A stretch of DNA of 6,878 nucleotides from Betaproteobacteria bacterium (GCA_029865405.1 JAOUGZ010000141.1:1-6878), one strand, 5' to 3'. Counted from the first letter of the stretch, positions 1-6,622 are shown. The notes: a model not told the origin generated them from the sequence alone. Translations and numbers: made by a program.

Positions 1-1731
1 CAGCTCGTCCGCGTAGGACAGGTTGAACTCGCGCTCGACCAGGCGCTTGGCGCGCTCCTCGCCATAGTCCGCCTCGGCCACCGGCTTACCGTTCACGGCA
101 ACCAGCCGACCACGCACCATGGGCAGCAGATCCGCCTCGGCGATGCCGGCGCCGGCGAGGAAGCGGCGCACTTCCGCAATCTGGTCGGGCTGCACGCCGA
201 TGAGAAAGCGATTCGGCGCGTCCGGCGGCGCGCTGCGGCGCCACGCGTCGACGAGGTCGTTGCGCGTGAAAGTCAGGAGCAGTACGGCGGTCAGCCCGAG
301 CGCGAGGCTCGCCACCTGTACCGCGTTGCCGCGCGCGTGCCGCCGCAGGTTGGCCAGGCCGTAGCGCAGCGCCGTGCTGCGCGCGCCCAGCCGCCGCGCC
401 ACCGCCGACGCGGACACCGCACGCAGCGCACCGAACGCCACCGCGGCGAACACCAGAACCGCGACACCGAAGCCGCCGATCACATACAGCCCAAGACGCA
501 GGTCGCCCGCCTGCCACACCAGCAGTCCGGAGAGCGCCCCGAGACCGGCCGCATACATCGCCAGCGTGCCGCCGCGCGGCGCGCCAGCTTCGCGCCGAAT
601 GACGCGCACCGCCGGCACGTTCTTCAGCTGCACGAGCGGCGGCAGCGCGAACCCCAGGAGCAGCACCAGCCCGACGAGAAAGCCCTGCAGGGCGGGCGCA
701 ACCGAGGGCGCGGGCAGCGAAGCGCGCAGCAGATCGCCGAGCGCTGCGGCGAGCGCACCCTGCGCGAAGTAGCCGAGCGCGCAGCCCAACGCGCTGGCCG
801 TGGCGCCGAGGATCAGGAACTCCGCGCCGTAGAGCCCGAGCAGCCGCCCCTGCGTCGCGCCCAGGCAGCGCATCACGGCGCAACTGTCGAGATGCCGCTC
901 GACGAAGCGGCGCGTGGCGAGCGCGATCGCCACGCCGGCGAGGATCGCCGCCAGCAGCGCCGTGAGCCCGAGAAAGCTTTGCGCCCGCTCGATCGCGGCG
1001 CGCACCTCGGGCCGGCCGCTTTCCAGATTGTCGACGCGCTCGCCGCGCGCCAGGCGCGCGCGTGCCCAGGTCTCGAACGCCGCCACCGCGGCCGGCTCGC
1101 CGGCCGCGTAGAGGTAGTACCAGACGCGGCTGCCGGTGCGCACCAGCTCGGTGGCCGGGACGTCGGCTGCGTGCATCATGAGCCGCGGCGCAATGTTGAA
1201 GAAATTGGCGCCGCGCTCCGGCTCGAGCGTGAGCACGGCAGCGACCGTGAACTCGGCGCTGCCGAGCTTGAGCCGCGAGCCCACCGGCGCGCCGAGTGCG
1301 CTCACCAGGCGCTCGTCGAGCCACACGCTGCCGCGCGCCGGGCCGTCGGCGGCGGGTGCGTCGGGCGCGTTGGGGGCGCTCGCAATGCGCAGCCGGCCGC
1401 GCAGCGGATAGTTGTCGGTGACCGCCTTCACGCCCGCGAGCTGGCTGCCGGCTTCGCCGCGCGCCATGCTGATGAAGTTCACCGCCTCGGCGCGCTGCAG
1501 GCCGCGCCGCGTGATTTCGTCGCCGATCTCGGCCTTCCACGCGTGATCGGATACCAGCACCAGGTCGGCGCCGAGCAGCTGGTGCGCGTCGCGCACGAGG
1601 GCGCGGCTCACGCGATCGGCGAAGAAGGCGACGCTCGTGATGCTCGCCACCGCCACCACCAGCGCCGCGGCGAGCACGCGCAGCTCGCCCGCGCGCCAGT
1701 CCCGGCCCAGCATGCGCAGCGCGAGCGGCAT
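1..1731 (-). CDS. ybbP: YbbP-type FtsX-family ABC transporter permease (3' end beyond left edge)
   Basis: Inner-membrane permease subunit that would pair with the ATPase encoded just upstream. I translated this frame by hand: it is open from the ATG at 1731 to the left edge (577 codons). About 230-270 C-terminal residues are missing if it has the usual YbbP length of about 800-850. Visible parts: a first membrane helix at residues 18-37, a large periplasmic domain (about 45-245) with the family-typical APRLMMHAADV stretch, membrane helices near 252-275, 295-318, 345-365, 390-405, 413-433 and 478-494, then the start of a second soluble domain (NRFLIGVQPDQ, near 508). It matches E. coli YbbP along its length as I remember that protein. 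The start is fixed by coupling: the ATPase stop TGA and this ATG share one base (TGATG). The family's substrate is not established; roles in moving lipids or hydrophobic molecules have been suggested. Identity is confident, function is not. Confidence 0.9.
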   Translation of the reverse strand, partial: MPLALRMLGRDWRAGELRVLAAALVVAVASITSVAFFADRVSRALVRDAHQLLGADLVLVSDHAWKAEIGDEITRRGLQRAEAVNFISMARGEAGSQLAGVKAVTDNYPLRGRLRIASAPNAPDAPAADGPARGSVWLDERLVSALGAPVGSRLKLGSAEFTVAAVLTLEPERGANFFNIAPRLMMHAADVPATELVRTGSRVWYYLYAAGEPAAVAAFETWARARLARGERVDNLESGRPEVRAAIERAQSFLGLTALLAAILAGVAIALATRRFVERHLDSCAVMRCLGATQGRLLGLYGAEFLILGATASALGCALGYFAQGALAAALGDLLRASLPAPSVAPALQGFLVGLVLLLGFALPPLVQLKNVPAVRVIRREAGAPRGGTLAMYAAGLGALSGLLVWQAGDLRLGLYVIGGFGVAVLVFAAVAFGALRAVSASAVARRLGARSTALRYGLANLRRHARGNAVQVASLALGLTAVLLLTFTRNDLVDAWRRSAPPDAPNRFLIGVQPDQIAEVRRFLAGAGIAEADLLPMVRGRLVAVNGKPVAEADYGEERAKRLVEREFNLSYADEL

Positions 1732-2411
1732 CAGGCCACGATCCGGCCCGCTGCGAGGCGCACGATGCGCGTGCAGCGCTGCGCGAGGCGCTCGTCGTGC
1801 GTCACCATGACGAGCGTCGTCCCCGACTCGCGGTTGAGCTGGAACAGGAGCTCGATCACGGCGTCGCCGGACTCGGCGTCGAGGCTGCCGGTGGGCTCAT
1901 CGGCCAGCAGGACCTGCGGGCGCACGACGAAGGCGCGCGCCAGCGCCACGCGCTGCTGCTCGCCGCCGGAGAGGTGCTTGGGATAGTGGTGCAGGCGCTC
2001 GGCGAGCCCGACGCGCGCCAGGATCTCGCGCGCCGCGTCCTCGGCGTCCTCGCGCCCGGCGAGCTCGAGCGGCAGCATGACGTTCTCCAGCGCGTTGAGC
2101 GAGGGCAGCAGCTGGAACGACTGGAACACGAAGCCCACGGCGCGCCCGCGCAATTCGGCGCGCGCGTCTTCATCGAGCGCGAACAGGTCCGCGCCCGCCA
2201 GCTGCACGGAGCCTGCGGTGGGCGTGTCGAGGCCGGCGAGGATCGCGAGCAGGGTCGATTTCCCGGAGCCCGACGCGCCGACCACCGCCACCACTTCGCC
2301 CGGCGTGACGTCGAGGTCGATTTCCCTGAGAATGACCAGGTCCGCCTCACCGCTCTTCACCGTCTTGCCGATGCCCCGCGCCGCCAGAACGCTCGTTACC
2401 TGCCTGTTCAT
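1731..2411 (-). CDS. ybbA: YbbA-type ABC transporter ATP-binding protein (LolD/MacB-like class)
   Basis: Cytoplasmic ATPase of an ABC system, 226 residues, a normal length for the family. All nucleotide-binding motifs are intact: Walker A GASGSGKST (45-53), Q-loop Gln97 in VFQSF, signature LSGGEQQR (147-154), Walker B VLLADEP (167-173) with catalytic Glu172, D-loop SLD (176-178) and switch His205 in MVTHD. The stretch SFQLLPSLNALENV is typical of the LolD/MacB/YbbA branch. The start at 2411 is backed by a purine-rich GAGAGG a few bases upstream, and the N-terminus lines up with E. coli YbbA from about residue 8. The stop is coupled to the permease start (TGATG), so the two form an operon. The adjacent divergent tesA supports YbbA over LolD. 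The substrate is unknown, although pairing with an esterase suggests lipids or other hydrophobic compounds. Confidence 0.95.
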   Translation of the reverse strand: MNRQVTSVLAARGIGKTVKSGEADLVILREIDLDVTPGEVVAVVGASGSGKSTLLAILAGLDTPTAGSVQLAGADLFALDEDARAELRGRAVGFVFQSFQLLPSLNALENVMLPLELAGREDAEDAAREILARVGLAERLHHYPKHLSGGEQQRVALARAFVVRPQVLLADEPTGSLDAESGDAVIELLFQLNRESGTTLVMVTHDERLAQRCTRIVRLAAGRIVA

Positions 2412-2982
2412 GTGCCTCTCATTTGGGGCCTGGGGGAAGACGATCCTTGTATACGGCGACAGCCTGTCGGCCGCCTATGGCATCGCCGCAAAGCGCGGCT
2501 GGGTGGCGCTGCTCGGCGAGCGGCTGCAGCGCGAGCGGCTCGATTATATCGTCGTCAATGCCAGCATCTCCGGCGAGACCACCGCGGGTGGCGTGTCGAG
2601 GTTGCCGCGCGCGCTCGCGCAGCACAAGCCGGCGCTGGTAATCCTCGAGCTCGGCGGCAACGACGGCCTGCGCGGCCTGCCAGTGCCGGCGATGGAGAAG
2701 AACCTCGCCGCGATGATCGGCATGTCGAAGAAAGCCGGCGCGAAGGTGCTGCTCGCCGGCATGCGTGTCCCGCCCAATTACGGCCCGGAGTACGCGGACG
2801 ATTTCGCCGCCGCGTTCCGCGCGCTCGCGCAGCGCCACCGCACGGCGTTCGTGCCGTTCATCCTGGAAGGCGTCGCCGAGGACCTGCGCCTGTTTCAGCC
2901 CGACCGCATCCATCCCACCGAGGCGGCGCAGCCCATCCTGCTCGAGAACGTGTGGAAGGAACTGCGGCCGCTTCTCAGGTGA
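2371..2982 (+). CDS. tesA: TesA-type arylesterase / acyl-CoA thioesterase / lysophospholipase (GDSL/SGNH hydrolase)
   Basis: Periplasmic multifunctional hydrolase of acyl thioesters and lysophospholipids, 203 residues from the ATG at 2371 (E. coli TesA is 208). SGNH blocks are all present: GDSLS with nucleophile Ser31, oxyanion-hole Gly68 in ASISGET, GGND with Asn97, and catalytic Asp178/His181 in DRIHP. This start gives a short positively charged N-terminus (MPRAAR), a hydrophobic stretch (LVTCLFMCLSFGAWG) and a plausible cleavage site after AWG, as expected for an exported TesA. A second in-frame ATG at 2410 would leave only nine residues before the mature domain and probably yield a cytoplasmic form. 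Neither start has a clear Shine-Dalgarno. With the 2371 start the gene overlaps the 5' end of ybbA by 41 bases on the opposite strand. At the 3' end it overlaps the selD stop by 8 bases. Function is confident; the start is less so. Confidence 0.93.
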   Translation: MPRAARTLVTCLFMCLSFGAWGKTILVYGDSLSAAYGIAAKRGWVALLGERLQRERLDYIVVNASISGETTAGGVSRLPRALAQHKPALVILELGGNDGLRGLPVPAMEKNLAAMIGMSKKAGAKVLLAGMRVPPNYGPEYADDFAAAFRALAQRHRTAFVPFILEGVAEDLRLFQPDRIHPTEAAQPILLENVWKELRPLLR

Positions 2983-4024
2983 CTGTCAGCCGCGGCTTGC
3001 CGGCGACGAGCCGCCCGATGGCGCGCGCTTCGGCGAAGCCGCGCTCGGCGAACGTTTTCAGCACGGCCGCTTGCGCCTGCGGCTCGCAGGCGACCAGCAG
3101 CCCGCCGCTGGTCTGCGGATCGGAGAGCAGCTTGCGCATCCAGTCGGGAGCGCCCGCGGGCATCTGCACGTCGGCGCCGTAGCCCTTCCAGTTGCGGTCG
3201 GATGCGCCGGTGGCGACGCCCTGCTTCGCCCACTCGAGCGCCTCCGCGATCATCGGCACGGCATCGAACTTCACTTCGGCCGCCACCTTCGAGCCGCGGC
3301 ACACTTCGAGCAGGTGCCCCGCCAGGCCGAAGCCCGTGATGTCGGTCACCGCGTGCACCGCCGGCATGTCGGCGAGCGGCTCGCCCGGCGTGTTGAGGCG
3401 CGTCGTGTAGTCGATCAGCTGCCGGTAGCCCGCCTCGGAAATCTTCCCCTTCTTCAGCACGGCCGACAGGATGCCGACGCCCAGGGGCTTGCCCAGCACG
3501 AGCACGTCGCCGGCGCGCGCGCCGCTGTTCTTCTTCACCTTGTCGGGGTGCACGAGCCCCAGTGCGACCAGGCCGTAGATCGGCTCGAGCGTATCGATCG
3601 AATGCCCGCCCGCGATCGGGATGCCCACGGCCGCGCACACCGACTCGCCGCCCTCGAGGATCTTCTGGATCACCGACACAGGGAGCTTCTCGAGCGGCAT
3701 GCCGACGATGGCGAGCGCCATGATCGGCCGCCCGCCCATGGCGTAGATGTCGGAGATCGCGTTGGTCGCGGCGATGCGGCCGAAATCGTAGGGATCGTCG
3801 ACGATGGGCGTGAAGAAATCGGTGGTCGCCACCAGCGCCTGCGTGTCGTTCAAGCGGTAGACCGCGGCATCGTCGGCGGTCTCGGTGCCGACGAGCAGCT
3901 CTTTCGGCAAGCCGCGGATCGGCGTCGAGGCGAGGATCTCGGTAAGCACGGCCGGCGCGATCTTGCAGCCGCAGCCGCCGCCGTGGCTGAACTCGGTGAG
4001 GCGGATCTTTTCGGGGGCGTTCAT
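2975..4024 (-). CDS. selD: Selenide, water dikinase (selenophosphate synthase), cysteine form
   Basis: Makes selenophosphate from selenide and ATP, the selenium donor for tRNA 2-selenouridine, selenocysteine and selenoneine pathways. 349 residues (E. coli SelD is 347). The glycine-rich N-terminal loop HGGGCGCK holds Cys18 and Lys21, which correspond to the catalytic Cys17 and Lys20 of E. coli. The first Cys codon is ordinary, so this is not a selenoprotein form. Metal/ATP-binding aspartates are seen at Asp52 (ETADDAA), Asp69 (TTDFFTP) and Asp92 (NAISDIYAMGG). Further family motifs are AGGHSID, TDITGFGLAGH and LSDPQTSGGLL. It is the third gene of a minus-strand run, nine bases after the YHS lipoprotein stop, so probably cotranscribed with it. 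No strong ribosome-binding site precedes it, which fits translational dependence on the upstream gene. selU lies about 1.2 kb from its start, and no selA or selB is in the window. Confidence 0.98.
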   Translation of the reverse strand: MNAPEKIRLTEFSHGGGCGCKIAPAVLTEILASTPIRGLPKELLVGTETADDAAVYRLNDTQALVATTDFFTPIVDDPYDFGRIAATNAISDIYAMGGRPIMALAIVGMPLEKLPVSVIQKILEGGESVCAAVGIPIAGGHSIDTLEPIYGLVALGLVHPDKVKKNSGARAGDVLVLGKPLGVGILSAVLKKGKISEAGYRQLIDYTTRLNTPGEPLADMPAVHAVTDITGFGLAGHLLEVCRGSKVAAEVKFDAVPMIAEALEWAKQGVATGASDRNWKGYGADVQMPAGAPDWMRKLLSDPQTSGGLLVACEPQAQAAVLKTFAERGFAEARAIGRLVAGKPRLTVT

Positions 4025-4033
4025 GAGTGCATT

Positions 4034-4573
4034 CTACCGTGCGCTGCGGCGCAGGCGCTCGGCGTCGAGCTCGTCGTCAGTCTTGTAGTGCGGCACCTTG
4101 AACAGGTAGCGCTTCCAGTTCTGCAGGCGGTGCGGCATGTCCCGGGTCTCCTTTTCCCAGTAGTCGTCGCCCAGGCGCACGTTCGCGTCCGCGTCCACCA
4201 GCCAGTTCGCGCGGCTGCGCTCGCTGCCAAAGAGGTAAAGACGCCCTTTGTATAGGGTGTGCACGCGCGCGCCGATGTTGGCCTTCAGCGCGTACGGCGC
4301 GCCGCTCGCGCAGAATCCCGTGTACGCGGGGGCGTATTTCGCCGGGTCGGCGTCGAACATCTTCTTGTGCGCCGCGGACGCGAACCGGTAAGTGTCGCCC
4401 TGGAATTCCGACTTGATCGCGGGATTGCCGGGCACCGGCTTGCCCTCAGTGAAGTACGCCACGGCGTCGTTGCCGCGCAGGATGAGTCGCTCGTCGGCGC
4501 CGTCGCGCACGGTGTTGTGCACCGTGCCGCAACCGGCGAGCGCCAGGCTGGTCAGCAATACCCCTAGTCTCAT
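4034..4573 (-). CDS. YHS-domain lipoprotein, function unknown
   Basis: Predicted exported lipoprotein of 179 residues. The N-terminus MRLGVLLTSLALAGC is a short lipoprotein signal with lipobox LAGC and lipidated Cys15. Residues 35-95 form a YHS domain: NDAVAYFTEGKPVPG, then DPAKYAPAYTGFCA, as in the roughly 150-residue periplasmic YHS proteins of many proteobacteria. Residues 100-140 (GRLYLFGSERSRANW, DDYWEKE) continue the usual C-terminal half, and a charged tail of about 35 residues follows. Apart from the lipid Cys, only Cys88 is present, so the multi-cysteine metal site of TRASH-type relatives is absent. The start at 4573 has a strong AGGAGG six bases upstream and overlaps the methyltransferase stop (ATGA), so translation is coupled; upstream extension of this frame runs antisense-like through the methyltransferase and is not real. 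The role is unknown. Position between a methyltransferase and selD suggests, but does not show, a selenium or metal link. Confidence 0.88.
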   Translation of the reverse strand: MRLGVLLTSLALAGCGTVHNTVRDGADERLILRGNDAVAYFTEGKPVPGNPAIKSEFQGDTYRFASAAHKKMFDADPAKYAPAYTGFCASGAPYALKANIGARVHTLYKGRLYLFGSERSRANWLVDADANVRLGDDYWEKETRDMPHRLQNWKRYLFKVPHYKTDDELDAERLRRSAR

Positions 4574-5187
4574 GTGAGCCTCCTCGCGCGTGCGCGCGCC
4601 ATGTAGTTGGTACCGAACAGCACCGGCTGCACTTCCATTCCCTCGACATAGGCTTCGAGCGGCGCCCACGGACGCGTCAGTCCGCGAAAGGTCGTGAGAT
4701 ACGGCCGTGCCTTCCACAGCCGCAGCAGCCGCAGTGGAAAAAGCCACGCCGGCGGGTGCTTGACGCCGGCGGCGACGATGCGTGCGCCCGGCTTTACGTG
4801 GGCGAAGACGTTCGCCAGCGCGCGCGGCGACTGCAGGACGTCGTGCGTGTAGTTGAACAGCACCGCGTCGAACAATCCTTCGAGGGTCGCCTCCTCCATC
4901 GAGGCCTCGACGAGCCTCGCCTGCGGCCAGCGCGCGCGCGCCTGGCGCATCATTTCGGGACTCAGCTCGACGCCGACCACCTGCCCGGCGGCGCCGACAC
5001 GCTCGGCAAGCAGCGGCAGCGACAGGCCGGTGCCGCAGGCGACGTCCAGCACGCGCTCGCCCGGCGCGAGCTCGAGCCAGTCGATCGCGCGCCGGCGCAA
5101 GTTCATGGTGCGGCGCGCGCTCGCGTCGTAGCCGCTCGCGTGTCGCCGGTACTGCTCGACGGCGCGGCGGGGATCCGGGTCGCTCAT
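4570..5187 (-). CDS. Class I SAM-dependent methyltransferase (UbiE/methyltransf_11-like), substrate unknown
   Basis: Soluble Rossmann-fold methyltransferase of 205 residues. Motif I VLDVACGTG (46-54) binds SAM, and the acidic end of strand two is Glu74 in VVGVELSPEMM. A conserved FDAVLFNYTHDVL block (106-118) and the KPGARIVAAG strand (132-141) follow. An N-terminal RRAVEQYRRHASGYD segment is typical of small-molecule methyltransferases. The C-terminal third contains an aromatic, basic stretch (PPAWLFPLRLLRLWKARPY) that may shape the substrate pocket. The ATG at 5187 follows a run of eight C on the coding strand and has no Shine-Dalgarno; a TAGAAT element 15 bases upstream suggests a very short or absent leader. 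It is the first gene of a likely methyltransferase-YHS-selD operon, coupled to the next gene by ATGA. I cannot name a substrate; a quinone, lipid, or selenium/metalloid compound are all possible. Confidence 0.87.
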   Translation of the reverse strand: MSDPDPRRAVEQYRRHASGYDASARRTMNLRRRAIDWLELAPGERVLDVACGTGLSLPLLAERVGAAGQVVGVELSPEMMRQARARWPQARLVEASMEEATLEGLFDAVLFNYTHDVLQSPRALANVFAHVKPGARIVAAGVKHPPAWLFPLRLLRLWKARPYLTTFRGLTRPWAPLEAYVEGMEVQPVLFGTNYMARARARRLT

Positions 5188-5211
5188 GGGGGGGGCGTAA
5201 AATTCTAGCCG
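5188..5211. promoter_or_regulatory. Candidate divergent promoter between the methyltransferase operon and selU
   Basis: Only 24 bases separate the two start codons (5187 minus, 5212 plus). They contain an AT-rich island in otherwise very GC-rich sequence: TAAAAT at 5198-5203 reads as a -10 for selU, and TAGAAT (plus-strand ATTCTA, 5202-5207) reads as a -10 for the methyltransferase. The two boxes overlap by two bases, so polymerase would probably occupy one direction at a time. Predicted transcript starts fall at or within about eight bases of each ATG, and neither gene has a Shine-Dalgarno. I see no good -35 match on either side. A G8 run at 5188-5195 lies directly next to the methyltransferase ATG. 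Confidence 0.45.
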
Positions 5212-6270
5212 ATGAGGGCGCCATCGCATTCCGTCGCCATGCAGCCGTCGATCCTTACGGCCTTCGACGCGATCATCGACGCGCGCTCGCCCGCCGAGTT
5301 CGCGCTGGACCACGTGCCCGGCGCCCTGTCGCTGCCGGTGCTGGACGACGCCGAGCGCGCGCAGATCGGCACCGTCTACAAACAGACTTCGCCGTTCGAA
5401 GCAAGGCGCCTGGGCGCGGCGCTGGTCGCGCGCAATATCGCGCGCCACCTGGAGTCGGCGCTTGCCGGCAAGCCCCGGCAATGGCGGCCGCTCGTGTATT
5501 GCTGGCGCGGCGGCAGGCGCAGCGCCGCCTTCGCGCACGTGCTGCGCGAGGTCGGCTGGGCGGCGCAAACGCTGGAAGGCGGCTACCGCGCTTACCGGCG
5601 CTGTGTCGTCGAGGAGCTCGCGGCGTTGCCCGCGGCCTTCTCGTTTCGCGTCGTGCACGGCGCCACCGGCAGCGGCAAGAGCCGGCTGCTGCGCGCGCTG
5701 GCGCGCGCCGGCGCGCAGGTTCTCGACCTGGAGGAACTCGCCGCGCACCGCGGTTCCGTGCTCGGCGAGATTCCCGGGCAGCCGCAGCCGTCGCAGAAGC
5801 TCTTCGAGAGCCGGCTGCGCGCCGCGCTGGCGGCCCTGGATCGCGCACGCACGGTGTACGTGGAAGGCGAGAGCCGAAAGATCGGCCAGCTTCAGGTGCC
5901 CGAGGCGCTGATCACGGCGATGCGCGCCGCGGCGTGCGTGCGGCTCGATGCGGACCTTGCGGCGCGCGTCGCGCTGCTCATGCAGGAATACCGGCATTTT
6001 TTCGCCGCCCCGGCGGCGCTCGGCGCGCAGCTCGATTGCCTCGTGCCGCTGCACGGCCGCGAGCGCGTGGAGGGCTGGAAGGCGCTTGCAGCGCGGGGCG
6101 CCTGGGAGGAACTGGTGGCGCGGCTGCTGGCGGAGCACTATGACCCCGCGTATCACCGTTCCGCGCTGCGCAACTTCGCGCGCCTGCCGCAGGCGACGGT
6201 GCTGCGCGTGGCGACCGCCGACGACGACGCCTTCGCCGGCATGGCGCGCGAGCTGGCGGAAGCCCCGTAG
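5212..6270 (+). CDS. selU: tRNA 2-selenouridine synthase (SelU/MnmH)
   Basis: Replaces the sulfur of 2-thiouridine at the wobble position of certain tRNAs with selenium, using selenophosphate from SelD, through a geranylated intermediate. 352 residues (E. coli about 364). The N-terminal rhodanese domain (about 15-130) has the active-site Cys97 in YCWRGGRRS, the same number as in E. coli when this start is used, then VEGGY-like LEGGYRAYR. The C-terminal P-loop domain has Walker A GATGSGKS (150-157), the family motif DLEELAAHRGS (172-182) and EGESRKIG (218-225). The ending AEHYDPAYHRS resembles the E. coli LEEYYDPMYRYQ region. The start is uncertain: ATG 5212 has no Shine-Dalgarno but sits eight bases after a -10-like TAAAAT, so the mRNA may be leaderless; ATG 5239 is an alternative, also without a Shine-Dalgarno. 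It is divergent from the methyltransferase-YHS-selD run, placing donor and consumer of selenophosphate side by side. Confidence 0.97.
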   Translation: MRAPSHSVAMQPSILTAFDAIIDARSPAEFALDHVPGALSLPVLDDAERAQIGTVYKQTSPFEARRLGAALVARNIARHLESALAGKPRQWRPLVYCWRGGRRSAAFAHVLREVGWAAQTLEGGYRAYRRCVVEELAALPAAFSFRVVHGATGSGKSRLLRALARAGAQVLDLEELAAHRGSVLGEIPGQPQPSQKLFESRLRAALAALDRARTVYVEGESRKIGQLQVPEALITAMRAAACVRLDADLAARVALLMQEYRHFFAAPAALGAQLDCLVPLHGRERVEGWKALAARGAWEELVARLLAEHYDPAYHRSALRNFARLPQATVLRVATADDDAFAGMARELAEAP

Positions 6271-6302
6271 GACCCTTACGGTTTCTTGCATTCGGCACGC
6301 TC

Positions 6303-6345
6303 TTTGCTAGCTCGAAAGCAGATGGCACAAACCGTTTGCTATAGT
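6303..6345 (+). promoter_or_regulatory. Candidate promoter with operator-like repeats upstream of the mini-LysR gene
   Basis: The 85-base gap between selU and the mini-LysR gene is less GC-rich than its surroundings. TATAGT at 6340-6345 is a good -10 with a predicted transcript start a few bases before the ATG at 6356; no convincing -35 is seen. Immediately upstream is the inverted repeat CAAAC-C-GTTTG (6328-6338). TTTGCTA occurs twice, at 6303-6309 and 6335-6341, 32 bases apart, which is close to three helical turns. TGCT...AGCA (6305-6320, loop of 8) is a weaker inverted repeat. This arrangement fits an autoregulated LysR-type operator, but that is inference. Confidence 0.35.
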
Positions 6346-6355
6346 GCTTCGGGCC

Positions 6356-6622
6356 ATGGACATCAAGGATCTGCGCTACTTCGTCGCCGTGTATGAGGAG
6401 CGAGGGTTTGCGCGCGCCGGTGTCCTTCTGGATACGGTGCAATCGAACGTCTCCGCGCGCATCCGCCGGCTCGAGCTGTTCCTCGGCGTGCAGCTGTTCG
6501 AGCGCCATCGCCGCGGCGTGGCGGTGACGGACAAGGGCGAAAAGCTCTACCGCCACGCCAAGCGCGTCATTGCGCTCCTCGAGGAAACGCCGGCGGCGGT
6601 CAAAGGCAAGGAAGCCGCCTAG
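6356..6622 (+). CDS. Minimal LysR-type helix-turn-helix protein without effector domain
   Basis: Small predicted DNA-binding protein of 88 residues. It starts MDIKDLRYFVAVYEE, the usual LysR N-terminus, and carries the whole winged HTH: recognition helix around QSNVSARIRRLE, then LGVQLFERHRRGVAVTDKGEKLYRHA and the first part of the linker helix (RVIALLEE). It ends after a short basic tail (VKGKEAA), where a full LysR regulator of about 300 residues would continue into its effector-binding domain. The downstream DNA belongs to the convergent EgtB-like gene, so there is no leftover effector domain and no sign of a frameshift. GTG at 6344 lies inside the -10 box, so ATG 6356 is the better start; no Shine-Dalgarno is visible. 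The linker helix could still support dimerisation. Its stop shares the tetranucleotide CTAG with the stop of the convergent gene. Target and signal are unknown; location suggests selU or the EgtB-like gene. Confidence 0.8.
   Translation: MDIKDLRYFVAVYEERGFARAGVLLDTVQSNVSARIRRLELFLGVQLFERHRRGVAVTDKGEKLYRHAKRVIALLEETPAAVKGKEAA

Noticed and set aside
86..1540. Long arginine/alanine-rich minus-strand frame of 484 codons
   Set aside because: It is the same strand but a different frame from the permease and has low-complexity composition. The frame starting at 1731 gives a coherent YbbP sequence instead.
337..1986. Plus-strand frame of 549 codons opposite the permease and ybbA
   Set aside because: Arg/Gln/Ala/His-rich antisense shadow typical of GC-rich DNA; no recognisable domain.
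2371..2440. TesA N-terminus as a lipoprotein signal (Cys11 or Cys15)
   Set aside because: LVTC and LFMC do not fit a lipobox well, since residue -1 should be Gly, Ala or Ser. A standard signal peptide cleaved after AWG fits better.
3960..4024. SelD as a selenoprotein with a UGA-encoded active site
   Set aside because: The active-site codon is an ordinary Cys codon and no in-frame TGA is present.
2765..4255. Plus-strand frame of 496 codons opposite selD
   Set aside because: Antisense shadow of selD and the YHS gene; composition biased, no domain.
4574..5224. Upstream extension of the YHS frame
   Set aside because: It lies in the alternate frame of the methyltransferase. The lipoprotein signal and AGGAGG mark the real start at 4573.
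5688..5720. Alternating GC/CG-rich tract inside selU, possible Z-DNA
   Set aside because: It encodes ordinary SelU residues (RALARAGAQ), and similar GC-rich runs occur throughout the window.
5188..6291. Minus-strand extension of the methyltransferase frame through selU, suggesting a long fusion protein
   Set aside because: The upstream part is antisense to selU, is low-complexity and carries no domain. The methyltransferase fold starts at 5187.
6356..6622. Mini-LysR gene as a pseudogene fragment
   Set aside because: The start, HTH and linker are intact, a promoter-like region precedes it, and no effector-domain remnant is seen. Decay cannot be fully excluded without homologues.
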